From positions 14,966,856 to 15,030,855 of the forward strand of contig CM040117.1 in assembly GCA_022559845.1 (NCBI GenBank): DNA of 64,000 nucleotides. The letters run 5' to 3'. The DNA is from Amorphophallus konjac (Eukaryota > Streptophyta > Magnoliopsida > Alismatales > Araceae). The notes under the pieces are model-generated. The model saw only the letters and a program-made list of their open reading frames with translations, had not been told where the DNA came from and made no database searches. Position numbers and translations under genes: made by a program. Shown here piece after piece: positions 34,101-44,461 of this stretch (positions are counted from its first letter, which is position 1; each line of letters starts with the position of its first letter).

Positions 34101-37100
34101 GTGCAGATCATCCAGTTTTAGGCCATGATTAGTGAAGCTATTCCTAGGGTATAGACTTAAAGGAGCACAGTTTGAAAAGACTAATCCTCTTGACACCCTT
34201 TCTCCCTCACTCTCATGGAAGAATTTGATTGAAATATGACCATCCCAGGTGTAAATATTTAGAGAAAGGGAGAACAGGTTCTTCCAGAAGGAGTGAAAGA
34301 GAGATAGGAAGAGGCATAAGAATTGCTCCCTATTCTTAGATCCCCTTGATCTCTAACAAAAATGAGAGCCATGCATAGCCATTCTGGTGCAAATCTGGAC
34401 AGCACCGACAATGTATATCTGCTCACTAGTACATGTCCTCCATCATGTAATCCACAAGACAAGGAAGCTATGCATCGTGGCTGCATTACCTCTTTGCTTC
34501 CTTAGGAATGTGAGCAACCTGGAATCTGAATCCTCACCGACTCAGTAAGCATCACATGGCAGTACTATCCTTGTTTCTTAGTTTCAATGTTGATGTGGCT
34601 TGTAATTCATAGTTCACCCTCAAGTAGTAGGCCAATATATACGAGCTCAGCTCATAGCAGTTAGGCCCTCCAAATTATTCATCTGATGATAAATGCAATT
34701 CCACATATCATAAGACCCAACGGAGGGGGTTAACTGTGTAGGAATTTTTCAGGTGGCCCTGTCTGATCTTAACCATGTAGGTGGTCCCATCTACTGCAAA
34801 CAATAATGGTTTATTTTCCTTAGAAATTTTTTATGTTATTAGCCATGCGCTTTTTCTTATTCTCTTGGCCCACACCAAAAGTAAGGTTTTTCCCCTCTTT
34901 GGAGTGATGCAAGGTTAGCATTTTGTTTGGCACCTTCAAGTTAGGATATTATATGAATAATGGCATCAAGCTCTAGATCCTTTTCTTTTCTTTATCACAT
35001 TAAGCACTCATATATGACAAGATTCTTCTTTTATTGGCTTTTAAAAATCTGTGTTCTCTTCTCCAATTTCCAATGTACTAATCCTGGATCCAATTGAATT
35101 CAGTTATATGACCAACTGTTGCTTTTGCAGGGTAGGAGAACTGGGGCAGCTATCTGAAATGAGTGATGTGTACAGCTTTGGGGTGTTTCTTCTGGAACTT
35201 GTAATGGGTCAGGAAGTTACAAGCCTAAGCTCTTTGGAATCAAGTGGAGGCTTGACCCAATGGGTAATCAAACATACTACCCCAAGTTTTGGGTTGAGCA
35301 TCTTATTTTTGTGCCTTTCTTCAGATAAAAACTATGCCTTTTTGATTGAATTAATGAAGCAATATGGCCAGACAACAACCCATGACTAGTATCATGACGC
35401 TTTAGGTTCTGCTCCAATTGACATTGAGCTTAGGGGAGATTAGGACTTTAGGTTTGGTTTCTCCATGGTGCAATTTAGACTTGCTTTATCCATGCGGTTT
35501 GGTGTTTAATATCATTTATCAAAAGTCCCTTCAGAGACATCTGATAAAATTGGAAAGATACAGAGAAGATAAGGAGGGCCCCTGCGCAAGGATGACATGC
35601 ACAAAATATCATTTATCAAAAATTCAACAGAGCAAGCATTTCTGGGGAAGTCATAAGTTGAAAACATCAAAATTACATTGCTGTTGTTGACCGGCACCAT
35701 GCAATTTAAATAATTCACCTAAACAAAAACAGTAGTGAAGCAGCATATTGTGGACCATATGTTCATCCTGCCACTGGCATTTCTATTGAAGGTATCTTGG
35801 AGAATAGAGATTGAATTTTTATTGGGAAAGGCCTCAAAGCATGGTGTACTGGATCGGATAGACTCAGTCTGATATAACCATATCATACTGTACCAGGGCC
35901 AACCTGAGCCCAGATATGGGGTGTACAACTCGGCCGAGACAGCCTCCATAAAATTGCCTCCATTGTGCGACTTGGCTGAGTCAGTCCAAGTTGGACCATA
36001 TTGTACCGTACCCGGGCGAGAACGAGTCAATCTGGATCACCGATCTGGTGAGCCCGCCTCAAAGTTTTCCACCATGCTAGTATGGACATTTCTATCAGTT
36101 CAAGGAGGAGAAAAATGTTGCGTAAGGCACTTGTGGTGTGCGGGGGGGTAAAGGTAGTGAAGAAGGCATTATCCACTTCTATGTCTCTTAGACTTGTCTT
36201 TTTTAGCTTTGATTAGGCCTTTTGTGCTTTCTAAATGCTCCACGTGTAATCAGAGAAATAAGAGTGCACATGTGAAGGAATACCCACATGATAAACATGA
36301 AAAAGGAGGGATTATGCAACTGTTGATCAGCCTGAGGAAAACATGGTAATAAGTGAAGACTTGCAATGGCACTTGAGAGCAAAACCAATAGATAGTAAAT
36401 GAAGGACAATCAATCTGGGTGCATAGTAGCATGAGCCAAGACATTAATTGTGACAAGCAATCTGTTACATGTTATGGATACAGAAAATAGTATGAGATGC
36501 ATCTGGCATATTTTCGTTGATAATTTTGATGTGTACATACACATTAGACTGTCACCTTTTCCAAGGCCTGAAGGAATGAACATTGTAGAAGAACTGCTTC
36601 ATTTGGTTGTTTTATACATCACCAGAATGGCAGGAAAGGGCAAGGATTTTACATGTGTTTGGTTGGTTTATATTATGCCACATTTTGATCTGTGATTTCA
36701 TTAGGAGCATCATCTTCCAGACTTGCCTGTGCACCATCCACTTTGAAGCTAAAGGATCACTGTGTCAGTGACATCAAGCATGGAAAGGAGGATAGTTTTG
36801 TGCCAATTTGTGACAAGATTCTGTTGGTTAACAAATGTGGTAGGCATAATGCTTGAGCACAGATTGTTTTCCTCTAATTCCTATGTGATGGTCCTGGTCT
36901 GCAGTAGAAAAGTTTGAACATAGTGCTGCTCCTGCGATTATGGGGAGGAATACATCTTTGATTTTGGGACTTTTGGGCTGGCTTCCATTTATTGGTTTGA
37001 GGCATGGTTTGATGGATTGATCTGGTAGGTTGCGAACCGCACGTACTAGATCATACCAGCCAGAACACGGTACGTGCAGGTCGTGGTATGCACGTGGCAC

Positions 37101-39094
37101 GCCCTGCATCGCATGACCCGGTGCATGCCGTGATGTACTGCACGGTTTGGTACGGTACGTACCCAGGTATGTGCGAGCCCAAGGGCGATACGTGCGGGTC
37201 GGCTTTTTAACGGGGGGCGAGACTGGCATTCCATGTGGGTGAGGGGTGAGTCCGGTGAGGGCCAGGCGGTTGTAGATGGCGAAGCGGTGGGTCCAGGTGG
37301 TGAGGCGGTGATCGGTGAGGGCTCCGGTGGTGGAGGATCGAGGGAGAGGGCGGGGAAGGGAGGAAGAGAGCCTACCGTCGGCAAGCGGCGGGGCAAATGT
37401 GGGGAAGTTATGGCGAGCGGTTGCAGCGGCAGTGGAAGCGTGGCAGACGACCGATGGCGGCAGCGGGGCAGATGCACGATGGCTGGCAGCGGTGGGGGGA
37501 ACCCCTCGATGATGTCGAGACTCGGGAAGAGACGAACTGAGGGAGAGTGCGAGCTGCCACGGCGGATTATGCGTGGAGGTGGAGAGAGGGACGGGGGGGT
37601 CTACGGTTCTGAAAACAAAAAAAAAAGTGAATCCAAAGAAACCGCTGATTGTCCGATCGTTCTGAAAACCAAAAAAACAAGTGAATCCAAAGAAACCGTT
37701 GATTGTTCAATCGTTCTGAAAACCAAAAAAGTAAGTGAATCCAAAGAAACCACTGACCATCCTAATTGAGATCTGATGGTCAACGGTTTCTTTGTGCTGG
37801 GTGCCTTTTTAATTTTTTTTTCTATTTTTTAAATTTAAATAGTCTAAAATTTGTTAGTACTATTTAATTAATATAATAACAAGTGTAATTATACTGTAAT
37901 ATCTTATATTATATTGAAATTCCTTACTAGTTAGATATATTAAGGATCATGTTAATACATAATTCAGATTATTATGTCCATGGATATATTATATTTATAA
38001 TATTACATGAGATCATAATAAATATAATATCTTATTATCTATTTATCTATACTCAATATTTTTTACTACTACATATGTACAACTTAACATAATTCTATTA
38101 TATTGTCAGATAATGTTATAATTTATTCTTAGAAGTTTAAAGTTAATCATTGCAAAAAAATTAAATTTTCATTAAAAATGATTTTTTTGGCAAAAAAATT
38201 GTTCTCAATCCGTTAGCAATATGCTGACATACTAGACCATACCGTACCGAACCAGGCTGTAATCGGTATGGCCGGTATGATTGGTACGGCAAATCTTGGT
38301 TTGATGTGAGCGGCACGATGGCCACTGTGGGAAGTTTGATAGTCTTAATTAAGTTTTCGGTTAGAGCATGGCAGTACTGAAAGAGGGCTTGGTTTCTCCA
38401 TGGTGCAATGTGGACTACATCAAGAAGAAGACATCGTCATCTTCTTCTTCCTTCTTTTTTTTTTTTCTCTTTTTTGTGAATGTGTATGTGGTGGCAGGTC
38501 GAACCTACAAGTTTTGTGGTTCGGCCATTTGGGACTTTACGCCTGCCTGGGCGTCACGCCCCGCGTCGCTCCCCGACCCCCCGCCCCGCGCGGGGGTGCC
38601 GACGGGATGCGGAGATTGGCCCACCGTGCCCACGCGCGGCCCAGCCGCTGTCGCACGCACGGCATGCACTGCCGGCCCAGCCGCTGCACGGCCTGCACGG
38701 CCGAGACGCTGCACGGCCTGCACGGCCGGCCCACGGCCTGCACGGCCCAGCCGCTGCACGGCCCGGCCGCTGCACGGCCGGCCCAGCCGCCGCACGGCCC
38801 TGGGGTCGCACGGTCCGAGCGATGACGCTTGCGACTGCTGGGTTCCTCTTGCTCCGTGCACCCCCTCGCTTGCTGCTCTGGCGGGCGACGACGACGATGA
38901 GCACGTGCGGCCGGCCCCGAAAATGGATGGCGCTCAAGCGCGCGACCCACACCCGGCCGTCGGGGCGACCGCCAGGTCCCGCCGTCCAGCTGTCGACCCG
39001 CAGTAGGAGCCCCCCGGCTCCCATGGGCCCGTGCCGTTGGTGAGAGGTCGGGGTCAACCGTTCGCGGGGTGTGTCGGGACTTGGAGGATACGAC

Positions 39095-39129
<35 letters not shown>

Positions 39130-41523
39130 TTTTTGGATGATGGGGAACCTAGCAAGGCTAGCAAACCCTGGGCCATCTGAGACTTTGATTTGACTATAAT
39201 TCTAACTTGCCTAGTTGGGGGAGGTCATTTATTGATTTTGTTGGTTTTCTGCCCTTATCATATAGTTTAATCTATTCTGGTGACAGATCTTTTCAGGCCA
39301 CTGTTTTCTCTATATCATTCGACACTTCTTGTAATGTTTTTTATGAGGATCTCTCTTTCCTTAAAAGGAATGGCCTTGTTTGGATACATGGAGATCATCA
39401 TGATCAAAGTTAATACCTAGTCAGTATGAGTCAACACATAGATAACAGTTGATGTATACAACCAAGAGTAGTTCTTAGCAGAAGAAAGGCATGACTCTTC
39501 CTTTCATTCTCTTTTTTAATTTGGAGGGAGGGGAGATAGGACCTGCATGGAACTGCCCACAGAACCATGCATATTTGGAAGCACCTGCTGTTTTGGTGTA
39601 TGTACTATTCCATTGAATATTACATCTCTTTCAATTCCACCATTCTCCTGATAACTTGCATCACCTAGCTGAATTTAAAGTAATTATTTGGGTTCAAGTA
39701 TAGTTTAAAGGGTCTTGAGGAGGTCGTAAGGCACTTTTTGTAAGCGTCACAAGTCAAAAAGCCTTGAGTTGAAATGAGGCATAACCTCACTAGTTTAGGA
39801 AAAGTAGTTTAAAACTATAAAAGGTTAAAATAATATAGATTTCCACGTGTTGTATCTCAACTCAATGATAGAGTCCCTGAAATTGAACTATAGGGTGGAA
39901 GATATGTGGGTTAGCAGAAAAAATGGAAGGGATAAAAAGAAGAGGAAAGATAGGAAAATAAAATAGGGGGTACATAGACTAAGAAGAAATGGGGAGGAGT
40001 TGGGAGAGTCTTCAGGCCATCAAAAGAAGCAAATATGATGGAGAAAAAGGAGAAGTGAAAAACACAACTTTCTTGTAGAATGTCAAAGAGATGTCATCAA
40101 TATCATGTTGCAGGTGTCATTGAAGCACTAGATGCCATAATTGTTATTCTCTTCTTCGCCATTAGAAGTAGAATAGTTGGACTCAATTCTAATATCTTTT
40201 TTGTTAGTCTAATATAATTATCGTTATTGTATCAGGTTTTAGGGACAATAAAAGAAGCATAAACCTCAGATCCACGTTAGAATGCCTCACTATTTCACCT
40301 TCTCAATTGGTGAACATAGCCTCAAGTAAATGGCCTGAGGCGCATGCCTTGAGGCTCACCACTTCAAGTAGCAAAAGGTGTAACCCGCAAGCAAATGGGT
40401 TGAGGTGCATGCCTCGAGGCATTTTTCTAGTGCCTTGTCATGAGGCTTATGCCTCAACACTTTGAAGCGCTGCCCTTATAATCAATATGTTCAAGGAAAT
40501 CTGGTGCATTTTTATAAGAAAAGTGGTGAAATTATTGTCTATCTGTAGTTTGGTACAACTGGCCCTTAAACAGGTTCCATACAAGTCATTTAGTAAAGCC
40601 TTATCCATGAAGATTATCAAAATGAAGAATACCTTCTGATAGTTCATCCGTTTTAGCTATGATTTTATGGAGCTTAAGTGTGTCGGTGAAGTTGCGAAAA
40701 GCAAGGGAAGAACTGGGACTTACTTTATTGTTGTTTTGTAAGAATCCGAAAGAATATAGGCCTAGATATAATACATTGTTGAACATGTGAGGGGATCTCG
40801 TGTATGCTCCTATGTGGAGTCATTCCACTGACATTCACAAGTTATTATACGTATTATACTTTTACCTGTAAGATGGTGCAGTAGACATCATCCTGTGGAA
40901 CTTGAAAGAATCCTATACACTTTAGGCATTCCTCTAATCTGCAGTTGAATGAGATACATGATTTCTTTTAGATAAAACAGAAATTCTTTCACAAACAGTA
41001 TGTGTAGGGAATGCCTTTCCCATCACTTGAGAGGAATTATTCTGCTGTTTAACCACTTTCGTTTGGAAAATGACCTGTCACGAGATTCTGCATAACCACT
41101 TTGCATTATTTGCGGGGATGAAGTTGACAGAGTTAAAGATAACACTTTGGTTCATTGATTCATTCCCATGGTTGATTGTCAATATGCATAACAATTCCTT
41201 TGACATTTTAATTCCTTCCTTTTATTTCTACATAACTCATTCCAAAAGAATGATGTTTTTGTTTGTAAAAGGTGGAATCACACATGAATTCAAATGACAT
41301 CATCGACCAGCGGCTAGGAAACAGCTTCACATCTGAAGGAATGAGAGGGATAATTGGTCTAACATTGCAGTGCCTTGATTTGTGTGGAAGAAGTCGTCCC
41401 AAGATGGACATTGTTGTCTCTGAGCTCGACAGAGTTCTTGAGACAGAGATGACACTGACAACAGTCATGGGGGACGGCACTGCTATTGTTACACTTGGCA
41501 GTCAGTTGTTTACTTCTGCATGA
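31102..41523 (+). CDS. Membrane-anchored receptor-like kinase, predicted pseudokinase, 7 coding exons
   Basis: Exons: 31102-31255, 31348-31589, 32553-32679, 32759-32830, 32985-33165, 35131-35263, 41272-41523. All introns are GT-AG and all phases agree, giving 386 residues. The N-terminus has one membrane segment (about 7-31) and no ectodomain. The kinase domain (about 96-360) has the glycine loop VGKGNFGSVYKG (97-108), the lysine in VAIK (119), YEYVPNGS (161-168) and SDVYSFGVFLLEL. The catalytic loop reads IHRNFKTSN instead of HRDxKxxN, so the catalytic Asp is Asn214, and DFG reads DAG (232-234). The length and missing ectodomain fit a receptor-like cytoplasmic-type kinase tethered to the membrane. 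The likely role is signalling by scaffolding rather than catalysis (inferred). I do not know a firm orthologue name. Intron 6 is 6 kb and full of insertions. The upstream cttgg...attaccag before ATG could be an acceptor, so the true start could lie in an earlier exon. Confidence 0.85.
33166..35130 (+). other. Kinase intron 5 (2.0 kb)
   Basis: GT at 33166 and AG at 35130. Between 33740 and 34110 the sequence is rich in ggaactgg / ccagttcc / ggttttggcc inverted modules, which suggests a decayed MITE. No coding region. Confidence 0.65.
35525..35604 (+). pseudogene. U6 snRNA retropseudogene, 3'-truncated
   Basis: The sequence follows plant U6 from its first base (gtcccttc ... gacatc) through tgataaaattggaaagatac, agagaagat, gcccctgcgcaaggatgaca to gcacaaa, then stops about 20 bases short of the mature 3' end. 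Roughly eight substitutions are visible against the U6 I know. It is flanked by a perfect 17-bp duplication, aatatcatttatcaaaa, at 35508-35524 and 35605-35621. There is no upstream sequence element or TATA at the usual U6 promoter spacing. It is therefore a retrocopy made by LINE-type machinery, not a functional snRNA gene. Confidence 0.92.
37015..38297. mobile_element. MULE-like insertion, 1.28 kb, in kinase intron 6
   Basis: The nine bases ggtttgatg occur immediately outside both ends (37006-37014 and 38298-38306). Near the left end cgtactagatcataccagcc, and near the right end the inverse of ccgtaccaatcataccggcc, form a loose inverted repeat. A 9-bp TSD with degenerate terminal repeats fits a non-autonomous Mutator-like element. 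The inside is GC-rich on the left (37210-37600) and AT-rich on the right (37800-38170). No transposase is visible. Confidence 0.5.
37605..37766 (+). repeat. 54-bp tandem repeat, three copies
   Basis: Units begin ttctgaaaac at about 37605, 37659 and 37713 and share agtgaatccaaagaaacc. The period is a multiple of three, so a frame starting at 37233 reads through all three as an 18-residue repeat (KxSESKETxDxxIVLKTK). I found no recognisable domain and no support for expression. Confidence 0.8.
38523..39127. pseudogene. rDNA spacer chimera: 5.8S/ITS2 (+) joined to ITS1/18S end (-)
   Basis: On the plus strand 38539-38558 (acgcctgcctgggcgtcacg) is the 3' end of 5.8S rRNA. It is followed by ITS2-like sequence that includes gatgcggagattggcccacc (38606-38625). 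At the other end, the minus strand of 39127-39094 reads GGTTTCCGTAGGTGAACCTG and on to GGATCATTG, the conserved 3' end of 18S rRNA, followed by ITS1-like sequence (CCCCGCGAACGGTT). The two halves are therefore in opposite orientation. Between them (about 38635-38820) is a GC-rich run of ccgctgcacggcc subrepeats. Long frames on both strands here are shadows of this GC-rich DNA. Confidence 0.8.
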
Positions 41524-42800
41524 AGAACAAGAAGTTATTTGTTAGTATTTCGTCATGATTTGGCTTCCCAACAAAGAAGCGTCTCTTATCCTTGATCAGA
41601 AAATCATTCCTCTGTTGCTATTCCAACTTGTAAAGTAACCCTTCTTGTACTAAAAATCTGAAGATGTACACACTACAGACGATTCTTTCAGGATGTGTAA
41701 TAACAGCTCGTGTAACTCAGTACAGGAACAAAGGCTAGCCTTTGATTAAGGGCTTTCAGTATTGCCTTTATGGTGATTGAAATATTTTAATGGAAGCTTT
41801 TTCAGCCTTCAGGTTCTTGGAAATGATTTAATAGCCGACTACGCTTTTGGTTAGGGTGAATTGCATAACCTCTTTCTATCCAACAAACAATGCATATAAG
41901 CATGTGAAACAATGCCATCAATGGTTGGGCTTCTCACTAGAATAAAGAGGTTATCCAGAAAGTATTCTCTCACCTTTCACAACCAACTTCTTACAAACTG
42001 GCCTTTCCGTCCACTCTACAGTAGTGCCATTCCTCAATATCAACAGGTTAGTCAAAACTGCCAGAAAGTTGTATTTGATCAGCTTCCCCGTTGTTGGGTG
42101 TTAAATGAAAGATGAACATTGCTTACCACCCTCAGTTTGATGGTCGGTCTAAGTATTAAATAGATGCCTTGAAACTTATCTGCCAAGTTTGTTGTGGCAT
42201 AACTTTGCAAGATTCTGTATTTTATCTAGTATGAAAGGGGAATGGAAGCTCATGGAAGAGCAAGTGATTTTTGGTGCCACGTTCCTGTGTTCTCCTACTC
42301 TCTATTTCTTCCAATTTTCTCCCTAATTCTTCCCCTGTTCATCTTTGTTCTTCCAAAATTTGTTACGATGGAGATCTGAGGAACTATATTGCCAAATGGT
42401 TACAGTTTTAAGGGGCTATTTGATAACGGGGTGGGGTGACTTATTCGCGTCCCCGAGTGTGAATAAGTCACCCCACGCGAATAAGTCACCCCACCCCGGT
42501 TAGTGGTGGATGTGTGCGAGGAGAAAAGGTGGGACCCACATCTTTTCTCTCTCATCAGTTAGTTATCCCCCTCCCCTGTTCTTGTTTCAACCAGGCCCCG
42601 AAAGATTGGCATGCCAAAGGGCTATGTCACAATCGTGACTGAGGAATGGATCAAGGGCCATACCTGTAACCCCCATCAGTTGTTCTTGATTCAACTCTTT
42701 ACCAGAAGAAGATGTCAAACTCCATAGATAAAATTGTAGAATACGCCAAAGAATCTGCAGGACTACATATGATCGCACCAACAATTTTATCAGCAGCAGT
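41524..42800. other. Kinase 3' flank and intergenic DNA with a foldback
   Basis: This holds the kinase 3' untranslated region and unclassified sequence. At 42412-42500 a Tourist-like start (ggggctatttgataacgggg) leads into a perfect 23-bp inverted repeat: ggggtggggtgacttattcg and three more bases at 42428-42450, mirrored at 42475-42497 around a 24-bp loop. No gene is seen. Confidence 0.6.
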
Positions 42801-43010
42801 TACCACCCATGATTCACCTGACACTATGCGTACTTGGAAACATCAATGGAATTCAGCTTATTATTCTTTTGGACGGTGGAAGCACTCACAGTTTTGTGGA
42901 CCCTTCGATTGTCACGAAATTGGGTATTCAAGTTCAACCATTAGGCAAACTTCCTGTTAGATTGGCATCCAGTATTCAAACTGTCCCGTGAAGGGCCATG
43001 TGTTACTTCT
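42800..43010 (+). pseudogene. Relic of Ty3/gypsy aspartic protease
   Basis: A short frame reads LLDGGSTHSFVDPSIVTKLGI, matching the retropepsin block of plant gypsy elements but with DGGS in place of DTGS or DSGS at the active site. It stops shortly after. No adjoining gag or reverse transcriptase is visible, so this is an isolated fragment. Confidence 0.65.
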
Positions 43011-43254
43011 CTATTACATAACTTGGGTGCGAGGCTTACCTTGTCAGCAAAAGCGGAATTCACACGTGCACATGCGGAGGAAACGGAGAAGGTTACTGGA
43101 GTCTCTCCAAGATCGAAGTCCATGCTCCAAGACCCAAGGGACGGTGGTGATGACCCTTTGGAGACGTAGCCGAGATGAGGTGCACGGCATCGTCGTGCTC
43201 AACGAATAGGGCATGGCTAACAACAAGGACGCAGCCTTCTTCTTCGTCTTATTC

Positions 43255-43715
43255 ATATGGAAGAGTGGCTGAAACGCCCTAGGTCATGCCTTAAATTAAA
43301 CATGGATGGTGCATATAAACGTAGTATGGGGGATGCGGGAGGTGGCGTTGTTCTGCGAGACCACAATGGCGGCCTAGTTCTTGCCTTTTACTCGAGCTTA
43401 CACTGTGGATTCCAGGCGACGCGTACTGGTGTCCAGTGCTGGTATATGCATGGCTTTTGAGTCCATTCAAGTGGAATCCGATTCTGCTATACTGATTGAT
43501 ATTCTGGGAAGGCTCGTGGGCCTTGGAAGCTGCTTCTTATTATGCGAGATATTCTTCACTGCTCAGCTGCCATGGACATATCATTCCAGCGGATCTTTAG
43601 AGAAGCCAACCAAGTTGTCGATAGACTAGCTAATTTTGGTTGTCTTTCTCGTCTCCCTTCTTTTTGGACTACTTGGGCAGCACTCCTCTTGATGTACGGG
43701 GTCCATTCAGATTAG
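43255..43715 (+). pseudogene. RNase H-like (RVT_3) relic, frameshifted
   Basis: The first frame has LKLNMDGAYKRS, AGGGVVLRDHNGGLVLAF. After a shift near 43400 a second frame gives AFESIQVESDSAILIDIL, and a third shift yields IFREANQVVDRLANFG near 43600, ending at TAG 43713-43715. This order (KLNxDGA, GVxRDxxG, xESDS, REANxVADxLA) is the plant RVT_3 RNase H fold found at the end of LINE polyproteins and as free-standing fragments. At least two frameshifts make it a pseudogene. Confidence 0.7.
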
Positions 43716-43784
43716 ATAAATCTGGAGATTCCTTCGTTCGAGCCTAGCCACTGAGATGCTCTTTTGTACCATGTACATGTTTCT

Positions 43785-43793
43785 TTTCATTAT
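43785..43793. repeat. TSD of the Mutator-like element, left copy
   Basis: The bases tttcattat recur exactly at 48037-48045. A 9-bp TSD is the norm for MULEs. Confidence 0.9.
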
Positions 43794-43876
43794 GGGTTTT
43801 TTTGCAAATAACCCCCCAAAATATGATGTATATGTAAAAAATCTTTTACACTATACGTATATGTGAAAAACCCCCT
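43794..43876 (+). repeat. Left terminal inverted repeat of the MULE
   Basis: It begins GGGTTTTTTTGCAAATAACC and ends at gaaaaacccccт-type sequence (gaaaaacccccT). It is the inverse of 47956-48036 with scattered mismatches. Confidence 0.85.
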
Positions 43877-44461
43877 ATCAAACATTGGTATTTCATCAAA
43901 ACCCCTTCTATTTTGTTTGCCGTCTGTCCATATGGGAAGCCGCATTTTACACATCAATTAACCTTAAATCTCACTTAGAAAATGACTTAGATACCCTTGT
44001 TAAATCTACAAATCCCTTACCTCAATTGAAAATCCCTCTGCCTTCGGGTTGCATCTTTCTTCTTAGGTCACTTCGTTCGTTGTGTTTGCAATAGGGGCTG
44101 TGACAGTGAGAACCATCAGAAAAAGTGCTTCGTCTTCACGTTCTGTCCTTCCTCTCGCAAGGCTTTTCATGGCAACATCTTCGAACAGGTGTGCTCCCTC
44201 TTTATTAACAATGCCTTTTCCCTTTAAACTAATGTCCAAAATGTGGTGTTTTGTCACCTTCTAGCCATTGTCGAGACCCACAGAGTGCAATGCTATGCAC
44301 CTTCATCTTTGCTATACGACAAAGATGGGTTTATGGTTGTGGACTTAGTCTCCTAGATTGTTGGATGTTTCTTTTTAACCCGGGTTGTATTCGATGCTGT
44401 GTAAAAGAATCTCAGTATACCAAATGGCTCCTAACTACATGCATTTGATAACTGTAGGGCA

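Larger units (their letters stand above)
35264..41271 (+). other. Kinase intron 6 (6.0 kb) with several insertions
   Basis: GT at 35264 and AG at 41271 join the exons in phase. It contains a U6 retrocopy (35525-35604), a MITE-like stretch with cggatagactcagtctgata and gaccatattgtaccgtaccc (about 35840-36050), a MULE-like insertion (37015-38297), an rDNA chimera (38523-39127) and a degenerate repeat of gcctcgaggca / gcctgaggc modules (about 40310-40470). Confidence 0.75.

Noticed and set aside
35525..35604. Functional U6 snRNA gene
   Set aside because: Truncated 3' end, about eight substitutions, no U6 promoter elements, and a retro-type TSD.
37233..37769. 178-residue Gly/Lys-rich frame
   Set aside because: Opened by GC-rich sequence and a 54-bp tandem repeat within a putative MULE; no domain, no splice or expression evidence.
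38368..39096. Five overlapping frames on both strands, Ala/Arg/Pro-rich
   Set aside because: This is rDNA spacer sequence; the frames are composition artefacts.
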